Shown here: piece after piece, positions 15,927-24,626 of the stretch | How the letters are laid out: every line of letters starts with the position of its first letter | Position numbering within the stretch: position 1 is the first letter of the stretch | Assembly (NCBI RefSeq): GCF_001592875.1 | Contig: NZ_LSOF01000012.1 | Location: forward strand, 191,085-233,490 | DNA: 42,406 nt | Source: Pseudomonas sp. BMS12 | GTDB taxonomy: Bacteria; Pseudomonadota; Gammaproteobacteria; Pseudomonadales; Pseudomonadaceae | Direction: 5' to 3' | Notes under the pieces: generated by a model | Told to the model about the DNA's origin: nothing | Database searches by the model: none | What the model saw: the letters and a program-made list of their open reading frames with translations, nothing else | Made by a program: the position numbers and the translations under genes

Positions 15927-17477
15927 TCACCAGAACGCCACCACCAGCGCCAGCGTGGCCAGGGTCAGCAGCAATGCGCCCAGGCGCACGAACCGCGACA
16001 GCCGCGCCCCCTGGCCCTGCGCCGCACTGGCCAGCTGCGCGGCAGAGGGCCGGTCGGCGTCCGGCAGGTACTGGCAGGCGAGGATCGCGACCAGGCTGAA
16101 GGCGAACAGCAGGCCGGCGACTATGGTGAAGTGCAGCTGATGCCAGCCGAGCTGGGCGGCGGTGAACACCGCAGCGGAGAACAGGTGCCCGGCGATCACG
16201 CCGCGCCAGGCGGCACGGGCACCAATACGGCGACTGCACAGGGCGAGGGCGAAGACGGCCACCAGCGGCGGGGTGACGTAGGCGAAGGCCTGTTGCAGGT
16301 AGGCGAATAATCCGGGGAAGTGGTCGATGGCCGGCGCCCAGGCCGCTGCCAGGCACATCAGGATCAGTGTGCTGTAGCGGCCCCAGCGCGCCAGTTGTTG
16401 CGGGTCCATGCCGGGGCGGTGGGGCTGGACGAAGTCGACCATCAGCAGGGTCGAGGCCGAGTTGAGGGTCGAGTCGACGCTGGACATGATCGCCGCCAGC
16501 AGCGCGGCGAGCATCAGCCCGGCCAGGCCCGGCGGGGCGAACTCGGCGATCATTCGCGGGAACACGGTGTCGGCGCGCTCCAGGTCGCTGAACAGTGCCG
16601 CCGCCATGGCGCCGGGCAGGACCATGAGAAACAGCGGCAAGAGTTTCAGCGCCGCCGCCAGCAGCGCGCCACGGGCGGCCGCTTCGGCGCTGCGTGCACC
16701 GAGCAGGCGCTGGGCCACGTACTGGTTCATGGTCCAGTAGTAGAAACCGAGGATGGGCAGGCCGATCAGGGTGCCCAGCCACGGCAGCGCGGGGTCGTCC
16801 AGCGGGCGGATCAGCGACAGGTGATCCGGCTCCAGGCGGGCCGTGACCTGGCTCCAGCTGAAGTCGAACTGGGCGAATACCAGCACGCTCAGCACCAGCG
16901 AGCCGATTAGCAACACCAGGGCCTGCAGCACGTCGGTGTAGGCCACCGCGCGCAGACCGCCGGCGGTGGTGTAGAGCCCGGCGAACAGGGCCAGGGCGGC
17001 GCAGGTCGGCACCAGCTCCAGGCCCGGAATGAAGAGCATCAGGACCAGCGCCCCGGCGTACAGGCTGCCCGCGGTATCCAGCACCACGCTGAGGAACAGC
17101 GAGGTCGCCGACAGATACTTGCGCAGGCGGGCGTCGAAGCGCCGTTCGAGCATTTCCGGCACCGTGGTCAGGCGTTGGCCGATGAACAAAGGGGCGACGA
17201 ACAGGGCGCTGAACAGCAGTACCAGTGCGGCCATCCACTCGTAGTTGGCCACCGAGATGCCGTGTTCCCAGGCGGCGCCGGGCAGGCCGATCAGGGTAGT
17301 GGAGGAGATGTTCGAGGCGAACAGGGAGAGGCCGATGACGGGCGGGCCGAGGCTGCGGCCGGCGAGAAACAGTTCGTCCAGGTCCGGCGCGCGTCGGGTG
17401 ACGCGCACGCAGAGTACGACGACGATCAACAGGTAGAACGCGACGATGACGTAATCGAGATCGGCGAGAACAGGCAC
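15927..17477 (-). CDS. Sodium:solute symporter (SSS/SLC5 family)
   Basis: A 516-residue protein with about 13-14 membrane helices. SSS hallmarks are DLDELFLAGRSLGPPVIGLS near the N-terminus, SLFASNISSTTLIGLPG, TTAGGLRAVAYTDVLQ, and the core-helix signature PPGLAGLMLAALLAAIMSSV followed by DSTLNSASTLLMVD. The general look is nearest the sugar/inositol-like SGLT branch (FYYWTMNQYVAQRLLGA), so a Na+-coupled sugar or polyol carrier is a reasonable guess, not proven. The start is GTG at 17477 with GAGGAG nine bases upstream. A candidate sigma-70 promoter lies just upstream. No catabolic genes are nearby to name the substrate. Confidence 0.93.
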   Translation of the reverse strand: MPVLADLDYVIVAFYLLIVVVLCVRVTRRAPDLDELFLAGRSLGPPVIGLSLFASNISSTTLIGLPGAAWEHGISVANYEWMAALVLLFSALFVAPLFIGQRLTTVPEMLERRFDARLRKYLSATSLFLSVVLDTAGSLYAGALVLMLFIPGLELVPTCAALALFAGLYTTAGGLRAVAYTDVLQALVLLIGSLVLSVLVFAQFDFSWSQVTARLEPDHLSLIRPLDDPALPWLGTLIGLPILGFYYWTMNQYVAQRLLGARSAEAAARGALLAAALKLLPLFLMVLPGAMAAALFSDLERADTVFPRMIAEFAPPGLAGLMLAALLAAIMSSVDSTLNSASTLLMVDFVQPHRPGMDPQQLARWGRYSTLILMCLAAAWAPAIDHFPGLFAYLQQAFAYVTPPLVAVFALALCSRRIGARAAWRGVIAGHLFSAAVFTAAQLGWHQLHFTIVAGLLFAFSLVAILACQYLPDADRPSAAQLASAAQGQGARLSRFVRLGALLLTLATLALVVAFW

Positions 17478-17510
17478 CCTTTCTCCTCGGTCCGGTTAGC
17501 GGAACCAGAG

Positions 17511-17539
17511 GGTATAGCATCCATGGCCGCCGGTTTGAA
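17511..17539 (-). promoter_or_regulatory. Candidate sigma-70 promoter of the SSS symporter gene
   Basis: Read on the minus strand, TTCAAA (17539-17534) and TATACC (17516-17511) are separated by exactly 17 bases, 33 bases before the GTG start. Each hexamer matches consensus at four positions. Confidence 0.4.
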
Positions 17540-17561
17540 CCCCGGGCATGGCATGCGTCGC

Positions 17562-19517
17562 TCAGGGCAGGAGCAGGCCGCCGCTGCGTTCGTGGACCTG
17601 ACGCAGGTGCGCGCCGATGGCCTTGAGGTTGCGTTCGCCGGCCTCTACCTCGGCCAGAAGCTCGGGCGCCAGCAGGTTGCGCACCTCCTTGTCCAGGGCA
17701 TCGCTGAGCTGGCGCAGGCGTACCTGACGCGTGCTGCTCTCGGTCTCCAGTGTCTGCCACTCGCCGGGTTGCGGCAGGCCGTAACCGGCATCCAGCAGCT
17801 CCGCCGGGCGACTGAGGAAACCGCTGTTGTCGAGGATCTGGCGCAGGGTGTTGTCGGCGTTGCTGAAACGCTGGTCCTGGGGATCGCCGCGGGCGCTGAG
17901 GTAGCGCTGCTTGAGCTGTTCCTGGGCCAATAGCAGCTGGCGACGCAGGGCCGCCTGTTCGAGCAGCAGCAGGGCCGCGCTGGCGCGCAGGTCGGCTTGC
18001 GCGATCCAGGGTTGGCGCTGCGCGGCCGGCAGCGCCAGCCAGTCCTCGACCTGTTCCTGGGCAATCGGCAGGCGCTCGCGCAGTACGCTGAACATGGCCT
18101 GGTAGCGCTCGCGGAAGGAGTCGAAGCGATAGCCTAGGCGCAGTGCCTCGCGCGGGTCGTCGAGCACGCTGCGGTCGGCCAGGCCGCGTCCGACCAGCAG
18201 GTCGAGCAGGCCGTTGGGCATGATGCTGTCCAGCGCCTGCAGCTCTGGGCGGGCGCTGCCGCTGCGCAGCAGCTTGAGGGTTTCCACCGCGCAGTTGTTG
18301 GAGAGGAACCAGTAGTCGCCGTCGTAGCTCCAGTGCTGCTCGGCGGCACGCGCGACCAGTCGTTCCAGCTGATCGCGGTCGAGCCGCAGCGGTACCGAAG
18401 CCAGGCTGCGTAGCTCGACCTTGGTGTATTCCTCGATCACCTGCTCCAGCGGCAGGATGAACAGGCGCGAGGGGTAGGCGCCCATCAGGCCGTCCCAGCT
18501 GGACAGCTGCACATCACCGACGAAGGCGCGGTACGACAGCACCAGGTGCTGGTCGAGGTCCAGGCGGCAGGCCGGGCCGCGGGGCCGGCCCGGAGCGCAG
18601 ATCACCAGGCGCAGCATGCTGTGGCCCCAGCGGCTGGCCCACTGGTTGTTGGCTTCGGCCAGCAGGTAGTCGACCTCGTAGACCCGCTCCGGGTCGAGCT
18701 GGCCCAGCGGCTGGCGGGCGAAGTCGCGCCCGGCGTTGAGGTAGGGATAGCTGCCGGCGCAGTCGGACTGATTCGCCGGTTGCCAGGCGAAGTGTTCGCG
18801 CAGGTAGCGCTGCAGGCTGGGGCGACGACAGGCATAGCTGGGGTCGAGGAGGAAGTACTCCATGTTCACCGCGATGAACTCACGCGGGTTGCTCAGCTCA
18901 TAGCCATCCGGGCTGCGCGCCACCTGACCGTTACCCGCCTCACGCTGGCCGCGCTTGCCGACGGCCTGCTGCCAGCCGGCCAGGTCGAGCAGGCGTGGGT
19001 CGTCGCTGAGGCTGAAGCGCCGCGCGGTCTGCCCACGGCATTCTTCGCGCAGGCCGACCGGGCCGCTGCGCGCCAGGTCGATCTTGCAGCGTTGCTGCAG
19101 GCGCCGCTCGGCCTGCGGCCACAGGCGCGCGCGGTCGTACAGGTGGGTCAGTTCATGCAGCACGGTGGCCAGCACCTCTCGGCGCAGGCTGCCGTGGCTG
19201 CGGCCGTTGTCGGCCTCGGCCTGCGCCGGGTCGAGCAGTTGCGGCAGCAGACGGGCGTTGAGGCTGAGGGCATCGAGGCGGGTGATGCGCCCATAGGCAT
19301 CGGAGGGCAGATCGTCCGACCAGTGCACCCTGACCTTGCGATCCAGGCGCTGGATAAAGCTTGGCGGCAGATGCGCCTGGGCTTGGTCGAGCAACGCTTG
19401 GCTGGCCTGGCGCTCGGCTGGGTTCAGGCCAGCGTCATCCAGGCTCAGGCGTAGCCCGGCCTGGGCGCCACCACCCAGCAGGAGGAGCGCCGCCAGCCAC
19501 GCGGCGCGGGCTCTCAC
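17562..19517 (-). CDS. DUF4105 (Lnb-like) periplasmic protein with HExxH motif
   Basis: A 651-residue protein with a signal peptide (MRARAAWLAALLLLGGGAQA, cleavage near residue 20). A zincin-like motif HELTHLYD occurs at residues 121-128, and the middle region contains EVDYLLAEANNQWASRWGHS and FLSNNCAVETLKLL, a conserved block of the DUF4105/Lnb N-terminal periplasmic family with candidate His and Cys residues of a papain-like (NlpC-type) fold. The last 130 residues are Gln/Leu-rich and helical. The family has no settled function; an envelope hydrolase is plausible. The start is GTG at 19517, overlapping the upstream DUF2388 stop (GTGA), so the two form a coupled operon. Confidence 0.85.
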   Translation of the reverse strand: MRARAAWLAALLLLGGGAQAGLRLSLDDAGLNPAERQASQALLDQAQAHLPPSFIQRLDRKVRVHWSDDLPSDAYGRITRLDALSLNARLLPQLLDPAQAEADNGRSHGSLRREVLATVLHELTHLYDRARLWPQAERRLQQRCKIDLARSGPVGLREECRGQTARRFSLSDDPRLLDLAGWQQAVGKRGQREAGNGQVARSPDGYELSNPREFIAVNMEYFLLDPSYACRRPSLQRYLREHFAWQPANQSDCAGSYPYLNAGRDFARQPLGQLDPERVYEVDYLLAEANNQWASRWGHSMLRLVICAPGRPRGPACRLDLDQHLVLSYRAFVGDVQLSSWDGLMGAYPSRLFILPLEQVIEEYTKVELRSLASVPLRLDRDQLERLVARAAEQHWSYDGDYWFLSNNCAVETLKLLRSGSARPELQALDSIMPNGLLDLLVGRGLADRSVLDDPREALRLGYRFDSFRERYQAMFSVLRERLPIAQEQVEDWLALPAAQRQPWIAQADLRASAALLLLEQAALRRQLLLAQEQLKQRYLSARGDPQDQRFSNADNTLRQILDNSGFLSRPAELLDAGYGLPQPGEWQTLETESSTRQVRLRQLSDALDKEVRNLLAPELLAEVEAGERNLKAIGAHLRQVHERSGGLLLP

Positions 19518-19834
19518 AGCGCGAGAATGGCTTCGGCCAGTTGCAGGTCGGACGCCTGGCGCGCTTCCGGCAGGCGCTCGCGCAGGGCGCCGAGGGCGGC
19601 TTCCAGTTGTGCGCCGCGTACTTCGCCGGCACTGGCGACGAAACTGGCGGCGTCATCACGGGCGGCGCGCACGACTTTCATGTCCCGCACCGACGTGGTG
19701 GTGTCGGAGGTGAAATCGAGGCTGCGATCCAGTGCACGGACGATGATGTTGCTGGTGGCGACCAGGGTCTGGGCCTGGACGCTGGCGGCGCAGAGGAGGG
19801 TGGTGGCGAGGAGGGCGGACAACAGGTTGCGCAT
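19514..19834 (-). CDS. DUF2388 small exported protein
   Basis: A 106-residue protein with a signal peptide ending SVQA (about residue 21). The mature part has the pattern TSNIIVRALDRSLDFTSDTT, followed by VRDMKVVRAARDDAASFVAS and a Leu/Ala-rich helical end, as in the Pseudomonas DUF2388 family (about 105 residues). No catalytic residues are evident. It lies first in a two-gene unit and its stop overlaps the GTG of the DUF4105 gene by four bases. The pairing suggests a secreted partner or regulator of that protein (inference). Confidence 0.88.
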   Translation of the reverse strand: MRNLLSALLATTLLCAASVQAQTLVATSNIIVRALDRSLDFTSDTTTSVRDMKVVRAARDDAASFVASAGEVRGAQLEAALGALRERLPEARQASDLQLAEAILAL

Positions 19835-19935
19835 GACGGCTCCGGGCGGTCGGGTTGATCGGCGTATTGGACGAGAATGACGGGGTGCAGTTCAAGCACA
19901 CGGATGCATTCGCTGTGTGCAATGTGGCTTGTGAG

Positions 19936-19970
19936 CACAAAAAAACCCGGCATGTGCCGGGTTTTTTGTG
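19936..19970. terminator. Bidirectional terminator downstream of pntB
   Basis: An A-run plus cccggc pairs with gccggg plus a T-run, giving a near-perfect 15-base stem with a four- to five-base loop. It ends 16 bases before the pntB stop on the minus strand. The symmetrical A and T tracts make it usable in both directions. Confidence 0.88.
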
Positions 19971-19986
19971 GGACGGAGCAGACGTC

Positions 19987-21435
19987 TTACTCGACCGCCT
20001 TCACCATGTCCTCGATGACCTTCTTGGCGTCGCCGAACACCATCATGGTCTTGTCCATGTAGAACAGTTCGTTGTCCAGACCGGCATAGCCGCTGGCCAT
20101 GGAGCGCTTGTTGACGATGATGGTCTTGGCTTTGTAGGCCTCGAGGATCGGCATGCCGGCGATCGGCGACTTCGGATCGTTCTTCGCCGCCGGGTTGACC
20201 ACGTCGTTGGCGCCGAGCACCAGCACCACGTCGGTCTGACCGAACTCGGAGTTGATGTCCTCCATCTCGAACACCTGCTCGTAAGGCACTTCGGCCTCGG
20301 CCAGCAGGACGTTCATGTGGCCCGGCATGCGGCCGGCGACCGGGTGGATCGCGTACTTCACGGTCACGCCGCGGTGGGTCAGCTTCTCGGCCAGTTCCAT
20401 CAGCGCGTGCTGGGCACGGGCCACGGCCAGGCCGTAACCCGGGACGATGACCACGGTGTCGGCGTTGGTCAGCAGGAAGGCGGCGTCGTCGGAGGAGCCC
20501 GACTTCACGTTGCGTTCCTGCTGGGCGCCAGCCGGGCCGCCGGCGTCGGCATCGGCACCGAAGCCGCCGAGGATGACGTTGAAGAACGAGCGGTTCATCG
20601 CCTTGCACATGATGTACGAGAGGATGGCACCGGACGAACCGACCAGCGAACCAGCCACGATCAGCATCGAGTTGTTCAGCGAGAAGCCGATACCGGCGGC
20701 AGCCCAGCCCGAGTAGCTGTTCAGCATCGACACCACGACCGGCATGTCGGCACCGCCGATCGGGATGATGATCAGCACGCCGATGACGAAGGCCAGGGCC
20801 ACGACTACGGCGAAGGCGGTGATGTTGCCGGTGAAGGTGAAGTACAGGCCCAGGGCCAGGATCGCCAGGCCGATGACCAGGTTGACCATGTGCTGGCCCT
20901 TGAACACCACCGGGGCGCCCTGGAACAGGCGGAACTTGTACTTGCCGGACAGCTTGCCGAAGGCGATCACCGAACCGGAGAAGGTGATGGCACCGATGGC
21001 CGCACCGAGGAACAGCTCCAGGCGGTTACCGGCCGGGATGGCGTCGCCCAGGGCATGCACGATACCCAGGGACTGCGGCTCTACCACGGCGGCAATGGCG
21101 ATGAACACGGCAGCCAGGCCGATCATGCTGTGCATGAAGGCGACCAGTTCCGGCATCTTGGTCATTTCCACGCGCTTGGCCATGATCGAGCCGGCGGTGC
21201 CGCCGACCAACAGGCCGACCAGCACGTAGCCCAGGCCCTTGGCGGCGCCGCCCTCGGCCATTTCCGCGCCGAGCTTGAACACCAGGAAGATGGTGGTGAC
21301 CACGGCGATGGCCATGCCGACCATGCCAAAGGCGTTGCCCTGGCGCGAGGAGGTCGGGTGGGACAGGCCTTTCAGCGCCTGGATGAAACACACCGAGGCG
21401 ACGAGGTACAGCAGGGTGATCAGGTTCATGCTCAT
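19987..21435 (-). CDS. pntB: NAD(P) transhydrogenase subunit beta
   Basis: A 482-residue protein with an N-terminal membrane part (domain II, about nine helices) and a C-terminal NADP(H)-binding domain III. The latter shows VVIVPGYGLAVARAQHALME, IHPVAGRMPGHMNVLLAEA, VLVLGANDVVNPAAKNDP and IAGMPILEAYKAKTIIVNKR, all hallmarks of PntB. The enzyme uses the proton gradient to make NADPH from NADH, or works in reverse. The start is the ATG at 21435 with GGAGGG eight bases upstream; the ATG two codons later is less well spaced. It begins one base after the pntAB stop. Longer frames to 21513 overlap pntAB and are not used. Confidence 0.97.
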   Translation of the reverse strand: MSMNLITLLYLVASVCFIQALKGLSHPTSSRQGNAFGMVGMAIAVVTTIFLVFKLGAEMAEGGAAKGLGYVLVGLLVGGTAGSIMAKRVEMTKMPELVAFMHSMIGLAAVFIAIAAVVEPQSLGIVHALGDAIPAGNRLELFLGAAIGAITFSGSVIAFGKLSGKYKFRLFQGAPVVFKGQHMVNLVIGLAILALGLYFTFTGNITAFAVVVALAFVIGVLIIIPIGGADMPVVVSMLNSYSGWAAAGIGFSLNNSMLIVAGSLVGSSGAILSYIMCKAMNRSFFNVILGGFGADADAGGPAGAQQERNVKSGSSDDAAFLLTNADTVVIVPGYGLAVARAQHALMELAEKLTHRGVTVKYAIHPVAGRMPGHMNVLLAEAEVPYEQVFEMEDINSEFGQTDVVLVLGANDVVNPAAKNDPKSPIAGMPILEAYKAKTIIVNKRSMASGYAGLDNELFYMDKTMMVFGDAKKVIEDMVKAVE

Positions 21436-21436
21436 C

Positions 21437-21751
21437 TTATTTGCCCTCCGCCTTGGCCTTGGGCGCCTTCTTCTTGAACATTTCCAGCATGCGGCGGGTG
21501 ACCAGGAAGCCACCGAACACGTTGACCGCGGCCAGGGCCACGGCCAGGGTACCCATGGCCTTGCCCAGCGGGGTCACGGTCAGGGCTGCAGCCAGCATGG
21601 CGCCGACGATGACGATCGCGGAAATCGCGTTGGTTACCGCCATCAGCGGGGTGTGCAGGGCAGGGGTGACGTTCCAGACCACGTGGTAGCCCACGTAGAT
21701 GGCCAGCACGAAGATGATCAGGTTGTAGATGCTGGGGGAGATCAGTTCCAT
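21437..21751 (-). CDS. pntAB: NAD(P) transhydrogenase subunit alpha, part 2 (membrane)
   Basis: A 104-residue membrane protein with three to four helices ([60 protein letters not shown]), matching the transmembrane part of PntA. In E. coli it is fused to the soluble alpha domain; here it is a separate gene, the arrangement common in Pseudomonas and alphaproteobacteria. AAGGAG lies eight bases before the ATG and overlaps the end of pntAA. It sits between pntAA and pntB, with gaps of 11 bases and one base. Confidence 0.96.
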   Translation of the reverse strand: MELISPSIYNLIIFVLAIYVGYHVVWNVTPALHTPLMAVTNAISAIVIVGAMLAAALTVTPLGKAMGTLAVALAAVNVFGGFLVTRRMLEMFKKKAPKAKAEGK

Positions 21752-21762
21752 CTCTCGACTCC

Positions 21763-22884
21763 TTAACCGTTCTTGCGTACGACTTCACCGCCGTTGCACA
21801 TCAGGCAAGCGGCGACGATGTCGTCTTCGAGGTTGAGCTGGAACTGGCCTTCCTTGTCGATCACGAGCTTGAGGAAGTCCAGCAGGTTGCGGGCGTACAG
21901 GGCGGAGGCATCCGCCGGCACCAGCGCGGCCAGGTTGGTGTGGCCGACGATGGTCACGCCGTGCTGTACCACCACCTGCTCGGCGACGGTCAGCGGGCAG
22001 TTGCCGCCTTGCGCCGCGGCCAGGTCGATGACTACCGAGCCCGGCTTCATTTCGGCAACGGTGGCCTCATGCAGCAGGGTCGGTGCCTTGCGGCCCGGAA
22101 TCAGTGCGGTGGTGATGACGATGTCAGCCTGCTTGGCGCGCTCGTGCACGGCCTTGGCCTGACGCTCCATCCACGAGGCCGGCATCGGGCGGGCGTAACC
22201 ACCGACACCCTGGGCGCACTCGCGCTCTTCATCGGTCTCGAACGGTACGTCGACGAACTTGGCGCCGAGCGACTCGATCTGCTCCTTCACGGCCGGACGC
22301 ACGTCCGAGGCCTCGATCACCGCGCCCAGACGCTTGGCGGTGGCGATGGCCTGCAGGCCGGCGACACCGGCACCGAGGATGAGGATGCGGGCGGCCTTAA
22401 CGGTACCGGCAGCGGTCATCAGCATCGGCATGAAGCGCGGGTAGTGGTGGGCGGCCAGCAGCACGGCCTTGTAGCCGGCGATGTTGGCCTGCGACGACAG
22501 CACGTCCAGGCTCTGCGCGCGGGAGGTACGCGGTGCGGCCTCCAGGGCGAAGGCGGTGACGCCGCGGGCATTCATGCGCGCGATGGTGTCGTTGCAGAAC
22601 GGGTTGAGCATGCCGACCAGCACAGCGCCGGACTTCATGTGGGCCAGTTCGGCTTCGGTCGGAGCGACCACTTTCAGTACCAGATCGGCACCGAAGGCGG
22701 AAGCGTCGTTGCCGATGGTTGCGCCAGCCGCTTCATAGAGGCTGTCCGGGATGCTGGCGCTGACGCCTGCACCGCTCTGGACGGTCACCTGGTGGCCTTG
22801 GCCAACCAGTTTCTTGACGGTCTCGGGCGTCGCGGCAACCCGCGTCTCCCCGGCGTGGGTCTCGAGAGGAACACCGATGTGCAC
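21763..22884 (-). CDS. pntAA: NAD(P) transhydrogenase subunit alpha, part 1 (NAD-binding)
   Basis: A 373-residue soluble domain I of proton-translocating transhydrogenase. It starts (M)[19 protein letters not shown], and contains [15 protein letters not shown], the NAD-binding Rossmann stretch [20 protein letters not shown] and the mobile-loop region [14 protein letters not shown], all typical of alanine dehydrogenase/PNT N- and C-terminal domains. I chose GTG at 22884 because AGGAGA lies seven bases upstream and the family begins at this point. In-frame extension to 23055 adds 57 residues rich in Cys and Pro with no homology that I recognise. It is first of the operon pntAA-pntAB-pntB. Confidence 0.96.
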   Translation of the reverse strand: MHIGVPLETHAGETRVAATPETVKKLVGQGHQVTVQSGAGVSASIPDSLYEAAGATIGNDASAFGADLVLKVVAPTEAELAHMKSGAVLVGMLNPFCNDTIARMNARGVTAFALEAAPRTSRAQSLDVLSSQANIAGYKAVLLAAHHYPRFMPMLMTAAGTVKAARILILGAGVAGLQAIATAKRLGAVIEASDVRPAVKEQIESLGAKFVDVPFETDEERECAQGVGGYARPMPASWMERQAKAVHERAKQADIVITTALIPGRKAPTLLHEATVAEMKPGSVVIDLAAAQGGNCPLTVAEQVVVQHGVTIVGHTNLAALVPADASALYARNLLDFLKLVIDKEGQFQLNLEDDIVAACLMCNGGEVVRKNG

Positions 22885-23271
22885 TGCAAAATCTCCTGCG
22901 TGATCTTTTAGGTGAACCCGCGTACTACGCTGGTAAACGGGCAAAAGGGGATCAGCACAAACCGCCCCACAACAGGGCGGGCGCGGCATTGTGCAGGCGA
23001 TTGCCGGGGTCATCAAGAATTTCTGAAGCGGCACCGCGGGGTAACTACAAGTCACCAGGTGACCGGTTGTTCTCGTCTTGCCGCGTAAACGGCCGTCATG
23101 TCTGGGATGCCGCTGGATTGGGAGTTGGAACAGGGGGCAGAGGTCATCAAGGAGCTGAATGACCGTCTGTCGGTCACAGCTAATGGCGGGGGTGGTGTCG
23201 CAAAGCCGACAGACGGAGTCGTTCTTGTAGTCCTCCCGGCAGCCGGACTACCCGGCACCGGGAGGTCGGAT
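22885..23271. other. 387-base intergenic region upstream of pntAA
   Basis: There is no convincing gene. The stretch carries a short perfect palindrome gtcacc-a-ggtgac (23051-23063), a perfect 11-base inverted repeat (23163-23173 with 23206-23216) and a second hairpin (23232-23239 with 23258-23265). An ORF beginning at 23098 on the plus strand runs antisense into the DUF962 gene; it lacks recognisable features and is probably spurious. I could not fix a promoter for pntAA with confidence. Confidence 0.6.
23163..23265. repeat. Two consecutive inverted repeats
   Basis: CCGTCTGTCGG (23163-23173) and CCGACAGACGG (23206-23216) are perfect reverse complements with a 32-base loop. cctcccgg (23232-23239) and ccgggagg (23258-23265) form a second stem, inside which gccgg and ccggc can pair too. 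The pair ends six bases before the DUF962 stop on the minus strand. No T-run is present, so simple intrinsic termination is not supported. Confidence 0.6.
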
Positions 23272-23796
23272 TCAGGCCAGGGCCTTGTGTGGGCGGATGC
23301 AGGTGGGGCCGGCGCGTTTCTCCACGGCGTCCTGCACGTCCGGGCGCAGGCCGAGGAGGAAGCCCAGTTCGGCGACCACGAACAGCGGGCCGACCACCAG
23401 GCCCATCAGGTCGTCGACGAAGGCCGGCTTGCGGCCCTCGTAGTAATGGCCGATGAACTGAATGATCCAGCCCACCACGAACAGGCCCAGGCCTGCGCTC
23501 AGCCACAGTGCGGTGGTCTGTTGCGCCAGCGCTGCGCCCGCCCACAGGCTGAGGGCCAGCAGGGTGCCCATCAGCAGGCCGAAGCGCAGGTCCAGGCGCA
23601 GATAGAAAATGCTGGCGGCCAGGGCGGTGAGCAATGCCGGCGAGAGCCATAGGCCGGCGATGTCCCAGCCCGGGCGCGACAGCAGCACGGCGACGGCCAC
23701 GACTATCATGGGGATGCCGATGAAGTGGCTGAAAATATTGCGTCGGTCGCGGTGGTATTCGGCGTACTGGGCGAGATGATCGACGAGGGTTTTCAT
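23272..23796 (-). CDS. DUF962/Mpo1-like membrane protein
   Basis: A 174-residue protein with about five membrane helices. It has the DUF962 signature: an N-terminal LAQYAEYHRDRRNIFSHFIG with conserved His residues, and GWIIQFIGHYYEGRKPAFVD later with another His pair position. Yeast Mpo1 of this family is an Fe(II) dioxygenase that shortens 2-hydroxy fatty acids; the bacterial activity is presumed similar but untested here. The start MKTLVDHL at 23796 has GAGGA eight bases upstream; a longer frame to 23853 is not supported. It is divergent from a Crp/Fnr regulator, which may control it (inference). Confidence 0.9.
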   Translation of the reverse strand: MKTLVDHLAQYAEYHRDRRNIFSHFIGIPMIVVAVAVLLSRPGWDIAGLWLSPALLTALAASIFYLRLDLRFGLLMGTLLALSLWAGAALAQQTTALWLSAGLGLFVVGWIIQFIGHYYEGRKPAFVDDLMGLVVGPLFVVAELGFLLGLRPDVQDAVEKRAGPTCIRPHKALA

Positions 23797-23822
23797 TGTT
23801 ATGGTCCTCAGCAAGGCAGGTT

Positions 23823-23842
23823 GCTGGCATGATCGCGCCAGC
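23823..23842. promoter_or_regulatory. Inverted repeat in the Mpo1-like/Crp-Fnr divergent promoter
   Basis: gctggc (23823-23828) and gccagc (23837-23842) are perfect reverse complements separated by eight bases. The position, between two divergent starts and 36 bases before the regulator ATG, suits an operator, but six-base arms can arise by chance in GC-rich DNA. Confidence 0.3.
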
Positions 23843-23877
23843 TCTCGATGCACGACTGTCAGTTAGGCGACAAAGCC

Positions 23878-24570
23878 ATGTCCGAAGCCCCAACGCACTA
23901 TCGTTCCCTGCTGGAAAGCGGTCAGTGGTTCAGTCACCTGCCGCCGGCATTGCGCGAGGCCCTGCTGGGCAAGGCGCGCTTGCTCCAGCTCGAGCCGGGC
24001 CAGCGCCTGTTCCGTCGTGGCGACCCTCCCTGCGGTCTGTACGCGGTGCTGGAGGGGATGATGCGTGTCGGGGCGGTCGGTCGTGACGGCAAGGAGGCGC
24101 TGCTGACCCTGGTCGAGCCGCCCTACTGGTTCGGTGAGATTTCCCTGTTCGACGGCCAGCCGCGTACCCACGATGCCTACGCCGAGGGCGCGACCCGCCT
24201 GCTGCAGGTGCCGCAGGCTGCGTTGCTGGCCCTGCTCGCCGCAGAGCCTGGCTACTGGCGCGATTTCGCCCTGCTGATGAGCCAGAAGCTGCGCCTGACC
24301 TTTATCGCTCTGGAACAGGTGAGCCTGCTGCCGGCCGCCCAGCGCCTGGCGCAGCGCCTGCTGATGATGGCCGAGGGCTATGGCGAGACCGGTCCGCGCC
24401 AGGTGCTGCACCTGGCCCAGGAGCAGCTGGCGCTGATGCTCGGCCTGTCGCGGCAGACCACCAACCAGATTCTCAAGGACCTGCAGGTGCGCGGTGCCCT
24501 GCACCTCACCTATGGCGAAATCGAGATCGTCGATCTGGAAACGCTGCGCCAGGCGGCAGGTCTCGATTGA
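23878..24570 (+). CDS. Crp/Fnr family transcriptional regulator
   Basis: A 230-residue protein. The N-terminal cyclic-nucleotide-binding-like beta roll spans about residues 20-130 (LEPGQRLFRRGDPPCGLYAVLEG, split at 38-60; PPYWFGEISLFDGQPRTHDA at 81-100). A long dimer helix follows, then a winged helix-turn-helix at about 178-206 (LAQEQLALMLGLSRQTTNQI). The cysteine cluster of Fnr is absent, so it is not an oxygen-sensing Fe-S Fnr. The exact cAMP-binding residues of Crp are not clearly conserved (GEISLFDG has the Glu, but the Arg/Ser pocket is changed to PRTH), so the ligand is unknown. The ATG at 23878 is chosen by family length; its ribosome binding site is weak. Confidence 0.92.
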   Translation: MSEAPTHYRSLLESGQWFSHLPPALREALLGKARLLQLEPGQRLFRRGDPPCGLYAVLEGMMRVGAVGRDGKEALLTLVEPPYWFGEISLFDGQPRTHDAYAEGATRLLQVPQAALLALLAAEPGYWRDFALLMSQKLRLTFIALEQVSLLPAAQRLAQRLLMMAEGYGETGPRQVLHLAQEQLALMLGLSRQTTNQILKDLQVRGALHLTYGEIEIVDLETLRQAAGLD

Positions 24571-24626
24571 TCTTTGCCTGGGCCGCGGCGCTGGCTGGCG
24601 GCGGCAGGCTTGGCTGGTGGGTCCGC

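Noticed and set aside
23098..23652. A 184-codon plus-strand ORF between pntAA and the Mpo1-like gene
   Set aside because: Most of it is antisense to the well-supported Mpo1-like gene and it has no recognisable domain.
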